The notes under the pieces were generated by a model. The model made no database searches. It was not told the DNA's origin and worked only from the letters and a program-made list of their open reading frames with translations. A DNA stretch of 64,000 nt from DTFZ01 sp050260375 (lineage in GTDB: Bacteria > Bacillota > Clostridia > Christensenellales > SZUA-584). The translations under genes and the position numbers were made by a program. Positions 8,017 to 17,174 of the stretch are shown piece after piece; the stretch's first letter is position 1, and every line of letters starts with the position of its first letter. The stretch is taken from contig JBLNCA010000015.1 in NCBI GenBank assembly GCA_050260375.1, positions 32,268 to 96,267 of the forward strand, in the 5' to 3' direction.

Positions 8017-10812
8017 ATGAAAAAATCGGTTTTATTGCTTTTAGCAGCAGCGTTAATGGCTTCTATGTGTTTTTTTCCGGGAACGGCGAAAGCCGAGGGG
8101 GATATTACTCCGCTAGCGCTTGTCGGCGTGAGCATAAACAAATTTGAATTTGTTGCCGGAGAAACGCTTATATTTACAGTAACAGCCACGGATGATTTAT
8201 CCGGCCTTGCGAGGAGTACGTTAACCTTCGGCGGTGAAAACCGGGGAGCCTCGTGCGATCTTATTCCTCAGGGCGACGGCCGGACGCTGGTGGGCGAATG
8301 CAGGTTGGATGAAAACTATTTTAAAAGCGGAATATATCAGATAGACTTTATTACGCTTAAAGATAATTTTGATAACCAAAACAATTACAGCCGTAAAGTT
8401 ATTCAACATTATCAATTGCTCCCTCCTGAAATGGCTATTCAGTTTAAGGTCACAAATGATAAAACAGACTGGGACGGGCCGGTGCTTCAGTCTCTTACAG
8501 CTGATAGAACGGAAATAAACGCAGGAGATACTATAGTACTGACGGCTGCCGCAACCGATCCGTCCGGGCTTTCGCAGCTGGCAACAACCCTTACCGGCCC
8601 GAAAAGACTGAGCGTCTATTTGCAGCCTGTGGAAGGGTCTCCTGAGCTTTTACAATGCAGTGCAACGATACCTGCCGATTATCCGGACGGCGTATATACT
8701 ATAAACAGCTGCGCGGTAGTAGATACATTAGGCAATAGCAGATTTTATGATTACGACGGCGGTGAAGGTACTGAAGCAATGCCCGCCGCCGCGCGCGTTT
8801 CTATTCGCGTACACGGGCAGCCGTTCGTAAAAAGAAACGTAAGGGCTACCGATATACAGATAACCCCTGCGGTAGTGAAACAGGGCGACCCTATCACTAT
8901 CCGCGTTACGCTTGACAAAGGCGGTAACCGGGTGGATAAGTTGCTTGTAGGGGTGCAGCCAGTCGAATGGGCTAAGAAATGGATAGGTATGGGTAGCAGC
9001 GAAATGACGGAAATCGAAGAGGGAATATATGAGTGCACCATCACCCCGCCTGTAAACTGGCCGGCCGGGCAATACTGCTTATGCTCATTGACATATATTG
9101 ATTTGGAACAGATGATCGGGAGTTCTCCGGAGTGGGGAACCACGGATTTTGGCAAGTTTTACTCGGAACAGTTCCCCGTGTTTACTGTTAATTCCGTCTT
9201 TTCGGGTACTGAGAATTCAAGCGTAATGGTTGGGAGCGCGCCGTTCGATCCTTTGGCGGGCGTTGCCGCGTCAAACGACACGGAAGGGAATCTGACGGGC
9301 AGGGTAGAGGTAACAGGAAGCGTTGATACAAGCAAAACCGGCGTATATCTGCTCAAATATAAAATACCCAGTACCTATAAAGACAGGTTCGATGAGAACA
9401 GGCAGTATAGTTATTATGATTTCCGCTGGATAGGAGTAACCGAAGTTAATCCGCAGTCTGGCTCAGTAAGTAATGCGCCACTCGCGGTAACGGACGGCAG
9501 TATCAATATAGGAGCAGAGAGCGCAGACGCTACGCTGAAGAAGGACGGTAATGCTATATCTTTTTCAAAAGAGGTAAACGAACCGGGCAATTATTCGGTT
9601 ACCTATTCGGGAGCGTCGTCCGCAGGTTTAAACAACTCGCAGGCGCAAGCCCTTGGCAGCGACGTTAATACTATTAACGCTTTGGATATTGACAGTCAAA
9701 AAGCTACGGCCGCCGCGGTAATAGACCGCTCCGGCCCCGATATTTCAGCCACATGGCAGAAAAACGGAGCAATTATCACTGTTACTGTCAATTCAAGCGA
9801 TGTATCGGGCGTGGCCGAAACGAAGTACATGGCAGGCGAGTGCGGCGCAGAGCAAATAAGGAGCGCCGGGACAGCGTTTTCGGGCGCTTTTGATGTTACT
9901 GCGCGCGGCAAATACACGTTGTATTCGAGAGACAACCTAGGCAACGAGAGCATAAGAGTGATAGACATATACCCTTCGGTCCCTAATTCATATTATCTTG
10001 CCGACCCCGGACTCTCTGCGGGCACGCTGTCGCGGCCGTTCTCTAAAAATGTTACCAGCTATAAGATTTACCTTACCGAAGGGCAGGACAGCGTCATGCT
10101 GACGCCTATCACCGAGTTTGACGGCGCGTCGATGAGCATCAACAAGAGGGCGGTGCCAAGCTTGACCGTGAGCCCTAAAAACGGCAGGAGCGTAAAGGTA
10201 ACCGTTAAGGTATCGCTGGGAAGAAAATCTAAGACATATACTTTTACCGTCGTGCGGGCGAAATCGACGAACAATTATCTCGGTTCGCTGATAGCTTCGG
10301 CAGGCACGTGGAGCCAAGCCTTCGACCCGAATGTGCTTAATTACACATTGACGCTTGACGAGAACACCAAGGGAGTAAAGATATACGGCACTGCGGCGTC
10401 GCCGCTCGCAAAAGCGTCGTTTAAAAGCAAGGCCGTTTCGCTTAGTAACGGAGCGAGAAAGGTAATAAAGCTGACAGTAAGGGCGCAGTCGGGCGCAAGG
10501 CGTACATATACTGTAACCGTGGTGCGCGCGCCGTCCACGAACGCTAATCTTAAGTCGCTTAAAGCAAGCGGACTCAGCCCGGGATTCAGCCCGGGCGTGA
10601 CGGAATATACCGTCGTACTGCCCGCGAATAAGAAATCGGTGTCGATATCCGCAAGGGCGGCGGGGTATAAGGCGAGAGTGACGATAGACGGCGCAAGGAG
10701 GTCGTCAAAGAGGGTTGTGCTGGCAAACGGGCAGAGCGCCGTGGTACGCGTCACCGTTACCGCGCAGGCGGGCAACACAAAGGAATACCTGATAACGGTG
10801 ATTAGGCAGTAG
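8017..10812 (+). CDS. Secreted Ig-like surface protein with three C-terminal cadherin-like repeats
   Basis: A 931-residue protein. ATG 8017 follows TTGGAGG by 6 bases and opens a signal peptide (1-26, cleavage after KA). Residues about 30-400 contain three Ig-like units that repeat a pattern such as INAGDTIVLTAAATD and VKQGDPITIRV. About 402-475 matches the bacterial surface Ig-like (DUF5011/Cry22-like) pattern: VGSAPFDPLAGV, D-x-E-G-N-L-T and VDTSKTGVYLLKY. Residues 658-931 are three cadherin-like beta sandwiches whose DNA is nearly identical to the 3' end of the gene at 815-3835. There is no catalytic motif or wall anchor. It is probably a surface or matrix protein acting with the two upstream proteins; the role is inferred only from architecture. 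Confidence 0.85.
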   Translation: MKKSVLLLLAAALMASMCFFPGTAKAEGDITPLALVGVSINKFEFVAGETLIFTVTATDDLSGLARSTLTFGGENRGASCDLIPQGDGRTLVGECRLDENYFKSGIYQIDFITLKDNFDNQNNYSRKVIQHYQLLPPEMAIQFKVTNDKTDWDGPVLQSLTADRTEINAGDTIVLTAAATDPSGLSQLATTLTGPKRLSVYLQPVEGSPELLQCSATIPADYPDGVYTINSCAVVDTLGNSRFYDYDGGEGTEAMPAAARVSIRVHGQPFVKRNVRATDIQITPAVVKQGDPITIRVTLDKGGNRVDKLLVGVQPVEWAKKWIGMGSSEMTEIEEGIYECTITPPVNWPAGQYCLCSLTYIDLEQMIGSSPEWGTTDFGKFYSEQFPVFTVNSVFSGTENSSVMVGSAPFDPLAGVAASNDTEGNLTGRVEVTGSVDTSKTGVYLLKYKIPSTYKDRFDENRQYSYYDFRWIGVTEVNPQSGSVSNAPLAVTDGSINIGAESADATLKKDGNAISFSKEVNEPGNYSVTYSGASSAGLNNSQAQALGSDVNTINALDIDSQKATAAAVIDRSGPDISATWQKNGAIITVTVNSSDVSGVAETKYMAGECGAEQIRSAGTAFSGAFDVTARGKYTLYSRDNLGNESIRVIDIYPSVPNSYYLADPGLSAGTLSRPFSKNVTSYKIYLTEGQDSVMLTPITEFDGASMSINKRAVPSLTVSPKNGRSVKVTVKVSLGRKSKTYTFTVVRAKSTNNYLGSLIASAGTWSQAFDPNVLNYTLTLDENTKGVKIYGTAASPLAKASFKSKAVSLSNGARKVIKLTVRAQSGARRTYTVTVVRAPSTNANLKSLKASGLSPGFSPGVTEYTVVLPANKKSVSISARAAGYKARVTIDGARRSSKRVVLANGQSAVVRVTVTAQAGNTKEYLITVIRQ

Positions 10813-10822
10813 AGAAACAATG

Positions 10823-10853
10823 CAAAGGAGCTCCTGTATGGGCTCCTTTTTTG
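10823..10853 (+). terminator. Terminator of the Ig-like surface protein gene
   Basis: AAGGAGC and GCTCCTT arms followed by TTTTTTG; the same design as the terminators at 584 and 3842. Confidence 0.75.
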
Positions 10854-11070
10854 TTTTTATGCCGAGTCGGCGCAGGCGGAGGGAAGAGTCAACCCGATTG
10901 TGAAGCGTGGGAATTAATATTTTAAAAAGCATATAAAGAAGCAGCGCAGAAATTACGATTAATAATATGGATATTAATCAGTGCAGCGCGGTTTTCAGCA
11001 AAAAGAGTGCAGCAAAGAAAAGCGTGCGGCGTGGAACTTAAGTGTTTTTTGATTTATGGGAGGAACACAA

Positions 11071-12696
11071 ATGAATAATAAGACCAACATGAAGTTGCAA
11101 GGGAAAATTATAGCCAGTTTCGTGACTATACTGGTACTTTCGCTGGCGCTGGGTATATACGCGATTACGGCATTGCTGGGGTCGGGCGGCGGCGCGCCTG
11201 TAATCATCACAGGCTGTATAACGTTCGCCATAGCGGCGGCGGCCGTGATTTTCCCGTTGGTTATAAGAGCAAGCTTGAAGAACAGGCTGCACTGGTATGA
11301 AAGCCTGCTGGACGCGATACCGTTCCCGATATCCGTTACCGACTCGGACATGAACTGGACGTTTATTAACAAACCGGTGGAGGATATGCTGGGCAAAAAG
11401 AGAAAAGACGTACTTGGCATGCAGTGCGAAAACTGGAACGCCGATATCTGCCGCACGGCCAACTGCGGCATAGCGCGCCTTAGAAACGGCGACTTGCAGA
11501 CGACGTTCAAGCAGCTAGGCAGGGACTTCCAGGTGGATACGTCGTACATACTCGACCGCAAGGGTAACCGCATAGGCCACATAGAGGTTGTGCAGGACAT
11601 AACGGCGAGGGTACGCTGTGCGGAGTACAGCGCCGCCGAAATGAAAAAGGTAGCGGAAAACTTAAGGCAGCTCGAGCAGGGCAACCTAAAGCTTAAGTTC
11701 GAAGTTGCCGAGGGAGACAAATATACCGAGAGCGAGAAAAAGAACTTCGAGGAGATAAATTCAAGCTTTAAGCGCGCTTTGGACGCCATAGCCGGGTATA
11801 TAAGCGAGATATCGGCGGTGCTGGCGGAGATGTCGAACGGCAATCTCGGCGTGGGCATCACCTCGGAATACAGGGGAGACTTCGTACAGCTGAAGAACTC
11901 GATAAACGGCATAGCGCAGTACTTAAGCGCCGTGATGTCCGAGATAAACACTGCGGCGGAACAGGTTTCGGAAGGCACGAAGCAGGTTTCGGAAGGCAGC
12001 CAGGAGATATCTCAAGGTGCGACGCAGCAGGCGAGCGCGATACAGGAGCTTACCGCTTCGCTCGCTCAGATATCCGAGCAGACGAGGCAGAACGCAGAGA
12101 GCGCGAGCAGAGCCAACAAGCTTACGAGCGCTGCAAAGGAAGGCGCGGCGCGCGGCAACGAGCATATGAAGGAAATGCAGCAGGCGATGGCGCAGATAAG
12201 CGCGGCGTCTCAGGACATTTCAAAGATAATAAAGGTAATAGACGATATAGCGTTCCAGACCAACATACTGGCATTAAACGCCGCAGTGGAAGCGGCAAGG
12301 GCTGGCGTGCACGGCAAGGGCTTTGCTGTCGTAGCCGAAGAAGTGAGAAACCTGGCGGCACGCAGCGCGGGCGCCGCGAAGGAAACGACAGGGCTTATTG
12401 AGGGCTCGATGCAGAAGACGGAAGCGGGCACGAAGATTGCGGACGAGACGGCAAAAGCGCTTTCTGCGATAGTGGAAGACGTGGAAAAAGCAGCGGAGCT
12501 CGTCGGAGAGATAGCCGCGGCGTCTAACGAACAGGCGGCCGCGATAACGCAGGTAAACCGCGGCATAGAGCAGATGAACGAGGTCGTGCAGACGAATACC
12601 GCCACGTCGCAGCAAGCGGCGGCGGCTTCGGAGGAGCTGTCGGGACAGGCCGAAAAGCTTAAAGGCCTCGTGAAGAAGTTCAGGCTAAAGGGCTGA
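11071..12696 (+). CDS. Methyl-accepting chemotaxis protein with a PAS sensor domain
   Basis: A 541-residue chemoreceptor. ATG 11071 is preceded by GGGAGG at a 7-base spacing; the in-frame ATG at 11056 lies on that binding site and is less likely. Two membrane helices (about 12-35 and 43-65) are joined by only a few residues, so there is no outside ligand domain. A PAS domain follows (about 75-185) containing a two-Cys stretch, CRTANC, seen in some anaerobe PAS sensors. A HAMP-like segment lies near 235-290. The signalling hairpin (about 300-541) carries the conserved tip around EAARAG and EEVRNLAARS. It should sense an internal or redox signal and control CheA kinase. No che genes are nearby. 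Confidence 0.93.
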   Translation: MNNKTNMKLQGKIIASFVTILVLSLALGIYAITALLGSGGGAPVIITGCITFAIAAAAVIFPLVIRASLKNRLHWYESLLDAIPFPISVTDSDMNWTFINKPVEDMLGKKRKDVLGMQCENWNADICRTANCGIARLRNGDLQTTFKQLGRDFQVDTSYILDRKGNRIGHIEVVQDITARVRCAEYSAAEMKKVAENLRQLEQGNLKLKFEVAEGDKYTESEKKNFEEINSSFKRALDAIAGYISEISAVLAEMSNGNLGVGITSEYRGDFVQLKNSINGIAQYLSAVMSEINTAAEQVSEGTKQVSEGSQEISQGATQQASAIQELTASLAQISEQTRQNAESASRANKLTSAAKEGAARGNEHMKEMQQAMAQISAASQDISKIIKVIDDIAFQTNILALNAAVEAARAGVHGKGFAVVAEEVRNLAARSAGAAKETTGLIEGSMQKTEAGTKIADETAKALSAIVEDVEKAAELVGEIAAASNEQAAAITQVNRGIEQMNEVVQTNTATSQQAAAASEELSGQAEKLKGLVKKFRLKG

Positions 12697-12729
12697 GAAC
12701 GAAGGGACGTATAAAACAAAACACAGTTT

Positions 12730-12796
12730 ACAGGGAGCTTTGTACGGGGTCTGCCGGGCTTTAAGGTCGGTGGGGCGTACAGAACTCCCTGTTTTA
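12730..12796 (+). terminator. Long imperfect hairpin after the chemoreceptor gene
   Basis: A 17-base arm beginning ACAGGGAGCTTTGTACG (12730-12746) pairs with 12776-12792 with two mismatches; the right arm ends CCTGT followed by TTTAA. The 29-base loop can pair further. Most simply it terminates the chemoreceptor transcript, but it is longer than the other terminators here. Confidence 0.55.
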
Positions 12797-12871
12797 ATTC
12801 CGGATATACTTATACTATCATTAGGCATTTAATTGACCTAAGGGTGTCCATAACAGCTAATAGTTAAGCGT

Positions 12872-12944
12872 GCGGGCGGGGATGGAACCCCGCCCCACAA
12901 AAAGGAAGAAACGTCAGAGCGTGTAGGGGCGGTCTTTGACCGCC
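12872..12944 (+). repeat. Pair of REP-like hairpins
   Basis: Hairpin GGGCGGGG..CCCCGCCC at 12872-12897 and a GTAG-footed hairpin at 12923-12944 with stem GGCGGTC TTT GACCGCC. The trailing CAGAAT is shared with copies elsewhere in the window. Confidence 0.75.
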
Positions 12945-13061
12945 AGAATGGAGCATAAGTACACCCTATCGGCGTCGCTCCGTATCACATGAAAAACATC
13001 GGCTGCCTTAAAATAATACCGGCCCGTTATGCAGACAATATACAAAAACAAGGAGAAGGCT

Positions 13062-13214
13062 ATGAAACGGATGCATAAGAGTTACGACAAGATAGGCCCT
13101 GCAAGAGAGAAGCAGATCGCCCGCCATGAGCAAACCGAATCGGAAAAGGATATAGGGCTGCCGGAAGACGTTCGCGTTACCCACAGCGGTGAAAGCAACC
13201 CGCACGATGGCTGA
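13062..13214 (+). CDS. Small charged hypothetical protein
   Basis: A 50-residue frame beginning MKRMHKSYDKIGPAREK. AAGGAG lies 6 bases before the ATG, which is why I choose it over the ATG at 13029. It is rich in Lys, Glu and Arg with no Cys or membrane segment. It stands alone between two repeat clusters. No family recognised; it could be a small regulatory or structural protein, or spurious. Confidence 0.45.
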   Translation: MKRMHKSYDKIGPAREKQIARHEQTESEKDIGLPEDVRVTHSGESNPHDG

Positions 13215-13247
13215 AAAGTCTCAAATAAGCGGCTATAACACGTGTGT

Positions 13248-13383
13248 GAGGGCTTCCTTGTGCTCCGAAGGAGTGCATGCCCTCCCGTTTACGCAATACG
13301 CAGACGAAATCTCACGGACTGGCTGACCCCGCCACAACACAGAAAAAAGGCGTCAGCATACGTATGGGCGACCTGTGGCCGCC
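13248..13383 (+). repeat. Two REP-like hairpins upstream of the Crp/Fnr gene 3' end
   Basis: GAGGGC (13248-13253) pairs with GCCCTC (13279-13284) with an inner TTCCTT/AAGGAG pairing. A second copy, GTATGGGCGACC TGT GGCCGCC, lies at 13362-13383 and is a diverged form of the GTAG-footed hairpin. Confidence 0.6.
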
Positions 13384-13437
13384 AGATATTATGCAGGCGT
13401 ATCCCTATGATAGAAAACCAGCTATAATTGGCAATCG

Positions 13438-14127
13438 CTACATCGCGCACGATTTAAGCGCGTCCATGTCGAGTATGCGCACGCTGGAAAGGTAGTAGTC
13501 AATTATGCCCTCGTCCTTGAGCCGGGAAAACTCGCGCACCATAGAAGGGCGGGATACGCCGAGGTAATCGGCAAGGTCGCTCTTGTTCATGGGCAGCACG
13601 AACGTGGCGCTTTTATTGAGCCTGTACTGCTCGAGCAGGTAAGCGCATATCTTTGAGCGCATGCCCTTTACGCTTAAATACTCGACTTTCCTGTCAAGCT
13701 GCAAGGACTTATCGGATATCACGCGCAGCATGTTCTGTATAAGCGTTTTGTGGGATTGGCATGATTTGGGGCAGTTGCCGAGAAACCGCGTTATGGGTAT
13801 GAACATGAGCGTTAGGTCAGTCTTTGCAGTTACGGTTGCCGGCCAGACGGGAGAGCTGGAGAACGCCGCCAGCTCGCCGAACGTTTCACCCTGCTTTACA
13901 CGTCCCATTATGTTCTTAACGCCCGAAGCGCTCTCGCGCATAACCTCGGCTTCGCCTTGCAGCACCACGCCTATGCTCGTCATCGGCTCGTGCATACGTG
14001 CGACTATCTCGCCGCGCGAAAACGTCTTTATCTGCGGATTGATGCAGGCAAGCATCGAGTAAAGCTCATGTTCGGGTATGTCTTCAAACAGCGCGATGTT
14101 TTTTGCTTCGGTTCTCCAATCCTTCAT
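13438..14127 (-). CDS. Crp/Fnr-family transcriptional regulator, probable regulator of hcp
   Basis: A 229-residue regulator. The start is ATG 14127, with GGAGG just upstream; an upstream in-frame TTG at 14142 overlaps that binding site. The N-terminal half is a cyclic-nucleotide-type sensor fold (RGEIVARMHEP, VKQGETFGELAAFS); the C-terminal half is a winged helix with recognition segment ADYLGVSRPSMVREFSRL. A CPKSC motif near residue 102 is compatible with metal or redox sensing, though the full Fnr cysteine set is not present. It is divergent from hcp with a palindrome between them (14153-14168). By analogy with HcpR-type regulators it probably responds to nitric oxide or nitrosative stress; this is inference from context. 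Confidence 0.85.
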   Translation of the reverse strand: MKDWRTEAKNIALFEDIPEHELYSMLACINPQIKTFSRGEIVARMHEPMTSIGVVLQGEAEVMRESASGVKNIMGRVKQGETFGELAAFSSSPVWPATVTAKTDLTLMFIPITRFLGNCPKSCQSHKTLIQNMLRVISDKSLQLDRKVEYLSVKGMRSKICAYLLEQYRLNKSATFVLPMNKSDLADYLGVSRPSMVREFSRLKDEGIIDYYLSSVRILDMDALKSCAM

Positions 14128-14152
14128 GAATCCTCCGTACAAAAGCAGAAAT

Positions 14153-14168
14153 TGTAGCTGTGGCTACA
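14153..14168. promoter_or_regulatory. Palindromic Crp/Fnr-type operator between the regulator and hcp
   Basis: TGTAGC-TGTG-GCTACA is a perfect 6-4-6 palindrome, the layout used by Crp/Fnr dimers. It is 25 bases from the regulator ATG and lies 16 bases before a TATAGT (14185-14190) that could be the -10 box of hcp, so it could serve both autoregulation and activation of hcp. Confidence 0.65.
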
Positions 14169-14256
14169 GAAATTCTATATCAAATATAGTACGATGAGCA
14201 CATAAAGTCAAAGAGGGATTTGATACCTTATTTTTTAAATCTTCAGGGAGGTCGTT

Positions 14257-15819
14257 ATGGAAAATATGTTTTGTTTTCAGTGCGAACAGACGGCGGGCGG
14301 CAAGGGCTGCACGGTAAGAGGCGTATGCGGCAAGCAGCCCGAAACTGCGGCGAGGCACGATAAGCTGACGGCGGCGCTTATAGGCCTTGCGCGGGCGCAG
14401 GAGGGCAAGCCGGTCAGCACGGAGGCAAAGGAAATAGTGATGGAAGGGCTGTTCGCGACGGTAACGAACGTCAACTTTGACGATTCAAGGATAGACGAGT
14501 TCATTGCCCGCGCAAAGGCTGAGAAGGAACGCCTGGGCGGAGCGGCAGACTTTCAAGGCGAGCTTTTCAAAGACGAAGACGCCGACGCGGCGTCGCTGCG
14601 CTCTACGCTTCTGTTAGGCTTGCGCGGCATGGCGGCTTACGCACACCACGCATACGTGCTTGGCGAGGAGGACACAGCGGTGACGGACTGTTTCTTTAAG
14701 GGCCTGCGAGAAGCTGGAAAGCGCCACACTATCCCCGAATGGCTGGAGCTTTTAAAGGAGTTCGGCATGACAAACCTTAAGTGCATGGAGCTGCTCGACA
14801 GAGCCAATACCAAGGCTTACGGCAACCCCGTGCCGACCACGGTCACGACCAATATTGAGCCCGGGCCGTTTATAGTAATAACGGGCCACGACCTGCTCGA
14901 CCTAAAGCAGCTTTTGGAGCAGACGGAAGGCAAAGGAGTAAACGTATACACGCACGGCGAGATGCTGCCTGCGCACGGTTACCCGGAGCTTAAAAAGTAC
15001 GGGCACTTAAAGGGCAACTTCGGCACCGCGTGGCAGAACCAGCAGAAGGAGTTTGCGGATCTGCCCGCGCCGATACTGTTTACGACTAACTGCCTGATGC
15101 CGCCTAAGGAGAGCTACGCGGACCGCGTGTTCACTACGTCGGTAGTGGGGTTCCCCGGCATGACGCATATACCGGGAGAAGGCGGCAAGAAGGACTTTAC
15201 GCCGGTGATAAAAAAGGCGCTCGAATTGGGCGGGTACAGCGAACCAAGGCATATGACGGGCATCAATGGCGGCGACACGCTTACTACGGGCTTTGCGCGC
15301 GGCGCCGTGCTCGGAGCGGCGGACAAGATAATAGAAGCCGTGAAGGCGGGGGCAATACGGCACTTCTTCCTCGTGGGCGGCTGCGACGGCGCGCGCCCCG
15401 GCAGGAACTACTACACGGAGTTCGTGAAGCAGTCTCCCGCCGACACGATTATACTTACGCTTGCGTGCGGCAAGTACCGCTTCAATGACCTCGACATAGG
15501 CAGCATTGGCGGATTCCCTCGCATACTCGACATGGGGCAGTGCAACGACGCATATTCCGCGATACAGGTGGCGCTGGCGCTCGCGGACGCGTTCGGGTGC
15601 GGCGTGAACGATTTGCCGCTCACGCTGGTGCTCTCCTGGTACGAGCAAAAGGCGGTGTGCATACTGTTAACGCTGCTGGCGCTCGGCCTTAAAAACATAT
15701 ACATAGGGCCGACCGCGCCCGCGTTCTTCTCGCAGAACGTACTTAATACCATTGTTTCGCAGTACGGGCTTAAGCTGATAAGCGCGCCTGAGGAAGACTT
15801 AAAGGCGATACTGGGATAA
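14257..15819 (+). CDS. hcp: Hybrid cluster protein (hydroxylamine reductase/NO-detoxifying)
   Basis: A 520-residue Fe-S protein. The ATG follows an AGGGAGG site. Cys6, Cys9, Cys18 and Cys24 form the N-terminal [4Fe-4S] set with a CxxC-x8-C-x5-C spacing typical of anaerobes. Later hybrid-cluster ligands are visible: ITGHD, THGEMLPAHGYP, TTNCLMPP, VGGCDGARPGR, TLACGKYRFN, and the KAVCILL region. The family reduces hydroxylamine in vitro and is associated with nitric oxide and nitrosative stress in cells. The length suits the shorter class lacking the insert of the longest forms. No reductase (hcr) partner is adjacent. The divergent Crp/Fnr gene and the operator at 14153 suggest inducible expression. 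Confidence 0.96.
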   Translation: MENMFCFQCEQTAGGKGCTVRGVCGKQPETAARHDKLTAALIGLARAQEGKPVSTEAKEIVMEGLFATVTNVNFDDSRIDEFIARAKAEKERLGGAADFQGELFKDEDADAASLRSTLLLGLRGMAAYAHHAYVLGEEDTAVTDCFFKGLREAGKRHTIPEWLELLKEFGMTNLKCMELLDRANTKAYGNPVPTTVTTNIEPGPFIVITGHDLLDLKQLLEQTEGKGVNVYTHGEMLPAHGYPELKKYGHLKGNFGTAWQNQQKEFADLPAPILFTTNCLMPPKESYADRVFTTSVVGFPGMTHIPGEGGKKDFTPVIKKALELGGYSEPRHMTGINGGDTLTTGFARGAVLGAADKIIEAVKAGAIRHFFLVGGCDGARPGRNYYTEFVKQSPADTIILTLACGKYRFNDLDIGSIGGFPRILDMGQCNDAYSAIQVALALADAFGCGVNDLPLTLVLSWYEQKAVCILLTLLALGLKNIYIGPTAPAFFSQNVLNTIVSQYGLKLISAPEEDLKAILG

Positions 15820-15834
15820 GCAGGGAGATGACAG

Positions 15835-15862
15835 GAAAAGGGCCGCATTTCGCGGCTCTTTT
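15835..15862 (+). terminator. Terminator of hcp
   Basis: AAAAGGGCCGC and GCGGCTCTTTT arms around an ATTTC loop. Confidence 0.85.
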
Positions 15863-15875
15863 CAATTTGAATAGG

Positions 15876-15910
15876 GGGGTCCCCAAAAAATCGTGAGGCT
15901 TTTTGGGGTG
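15876..15910 (+). repeat. Dispersed CCCCAA/TTGGGG hairpin element
   Basis: GGGGTCCCCAAAAAA and a TTTTTGGGGTG arm enclose a CGTGAGGC loop. Relatives occur inverted at 17968-18000 and as a 41-bp tandem array at 59505-59629. The core loop (CGT-AGGC) is conserved, which argues for a mobile or functional unit rather than a chance terminator. Confidence 0.65.
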
Positions 15911-15930
15911 TGTATAAAAGAGTCAGGCAA

Positions 15931-16177
15931 GCGGGCGTTCGAAGAACGCCCCTACGAGATGTAAGAAACGTCAGCGCGCGCAGGGGAGCCTTTGACCGCC
16001 AGATACGATACAGATAGTTCGGGCGTCCGAAAGACGCACCTGAGAGATGGAAGAAACATTAGCGGCGTAGAGGAGGGCCTCCGCGCCCTCCCGAAGATAG
16101 CCAGCGGGCGGGGTTGGAACCTTGGCCCCAACGCAGGAAAGAGGCTTTGGTGCGTGTAGGGGCGACCTGTGGTCGCC
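15931..16177 (+). repeat. Cluster of five REP-like hairpins
   Basis: In order: GGGCGTTC GAA GAACGCCC then CTAC (15931-15955); a degenerate GGAGCC..GACCGCC copy near 15980; a degenerate GGGCGTCC..GACGCACC copy near 16020; GAGGGCCTC..GCCCTCCC near 16074-16100; and GTAGGGGCGACC TGT GGTCGCC at 16156-16177. The separators AGAAACGTCAG and AGAATTCGGAAC recur in other clusters. The rest of 15863-16333 holds no gene that I can support. Confidence 0.75.
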
Positions 16178-16333
16178 AGAATTCGGAACAGACAGGCATT
16201 CATAGGCCGCCCAAAGATGTCGATATAGTCTATAGGCCGCCCTCAACCTACCCCATCGAACTTTGTTCGCTGGGGACCCCGGCCCGGGAGGTGGCATGAA
16301 GTGGAGGAGTGACCAGTTTCAAGCCGTTTTCTC

Positions 16334-17161
16334 TCACTCGGTCACCTGCCGGTGGCTCTCGTCAGTCTTTTCTATACGGCTTCCGTCAGTTTTTATTCGA
16401 TAGTTACCTTCGTGTAAGCTTTCACCTTCATATATGAATGCATTATAATCAAAATAGATCCAGCCGTCCTTAACTTCTGTGACACTAATATACTCGCAAA
16501 TATCATCGATATATTCGCCTGCTTTTTCAACAATAATATCCTGTTCCGGAACTTCGATATGCAGCTTTTTTGCCTTATTAAGCGAGGGCTCGGCAATATA
16601 AATGTTGTCGTCAAAAGAGTAGGTATAGAATATATTGCTTCCCTGCTCGGGAACGAATAGATTTACATTGCGGTCGAAAGGAGTCACGCTCAGGTCGTTT
16701 AAGTTTACTACACGTGTAAGCGTGCCGTTCGGGATATCCTCCTGAAGCGAGTCGCTCTGAACGTATATATAATCGCCGAAGACTTGAAATGCGAAGCCCG
16801 TCGTTCCAAGGTATTCAGGCCATGCCGCCTCTTTAACCCTATAAAGAGGGAACTCAGGATCGACATCCATTTCAACTAACTTGTCTGTGTCGAGGTAATA
16901 TTCGGTATCGCCCACCTTTGTGCGGTACTTGTCGGCTTCTTCGATCGCATAACTGTAATAACCTTTTATTACGCTACGCAGGTTTTCTATGTCTTCGTAA
17001 TCATATTCTTCTTTATGTATTGGGGAAGACGAAGGAGTTAAAGAAGGTGCGGCAGTATTATAAGAAATGACAGGGGAGACTGCGGGAGCCTTATCTATTT
17101 CACATGCAGTTAAAAAACAACAAGCTACAACTAAAAATAAGACTGGTATGAATTTCTTCAT
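16334..17161 (-). CDS. Lipoprotein with a DUF5050-like tail
   Basis: A 275-residue exported lipoprotein. AAGGAG lies 8 bases before the ATG. The signal peptide ends in the lipobox LTAC (Cys20), followed by a Ser/Pro/Thr linker. The C-terminal half has DGWIYFDYN..YRIKTDGS, the pattern of bacterial beta-propeller proteins of the DUF5050 type that display values as strands. It lies 13 bases downstream of the GNAT gene on the same strand and probably shares its transcript. Function unknown; surface sensing or binding is possible. Confidence 0.75.
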   Translation of the reverse strand: MKKFIPVLFLVVACCFLTACEIDKAPAVSPVISYNTAAPSLTPSSSPIHKEEYDYEDIENLRSVIKGYYSYAIEEADKYRTKVGDTEYYLDTDKLVEMDVDPEFPLYRVKEAAWPEYLGTTGFAFQVFGDYIYVQSDSLQEDIPNGTLTRVVNLNDLSVTPFDRNVNLFVPEQGSNIFYTYSFDDNIYIAEPSLNKAKKLHIEVPEQDIIVEKAGEYIDDICEYISVTEVKDGWIYFDYNAFIYEGESLHEGNYRIKTDGSRIEKTDESHRQVTE

Positions 17162-17174
17162 AATATCGTCTCCT

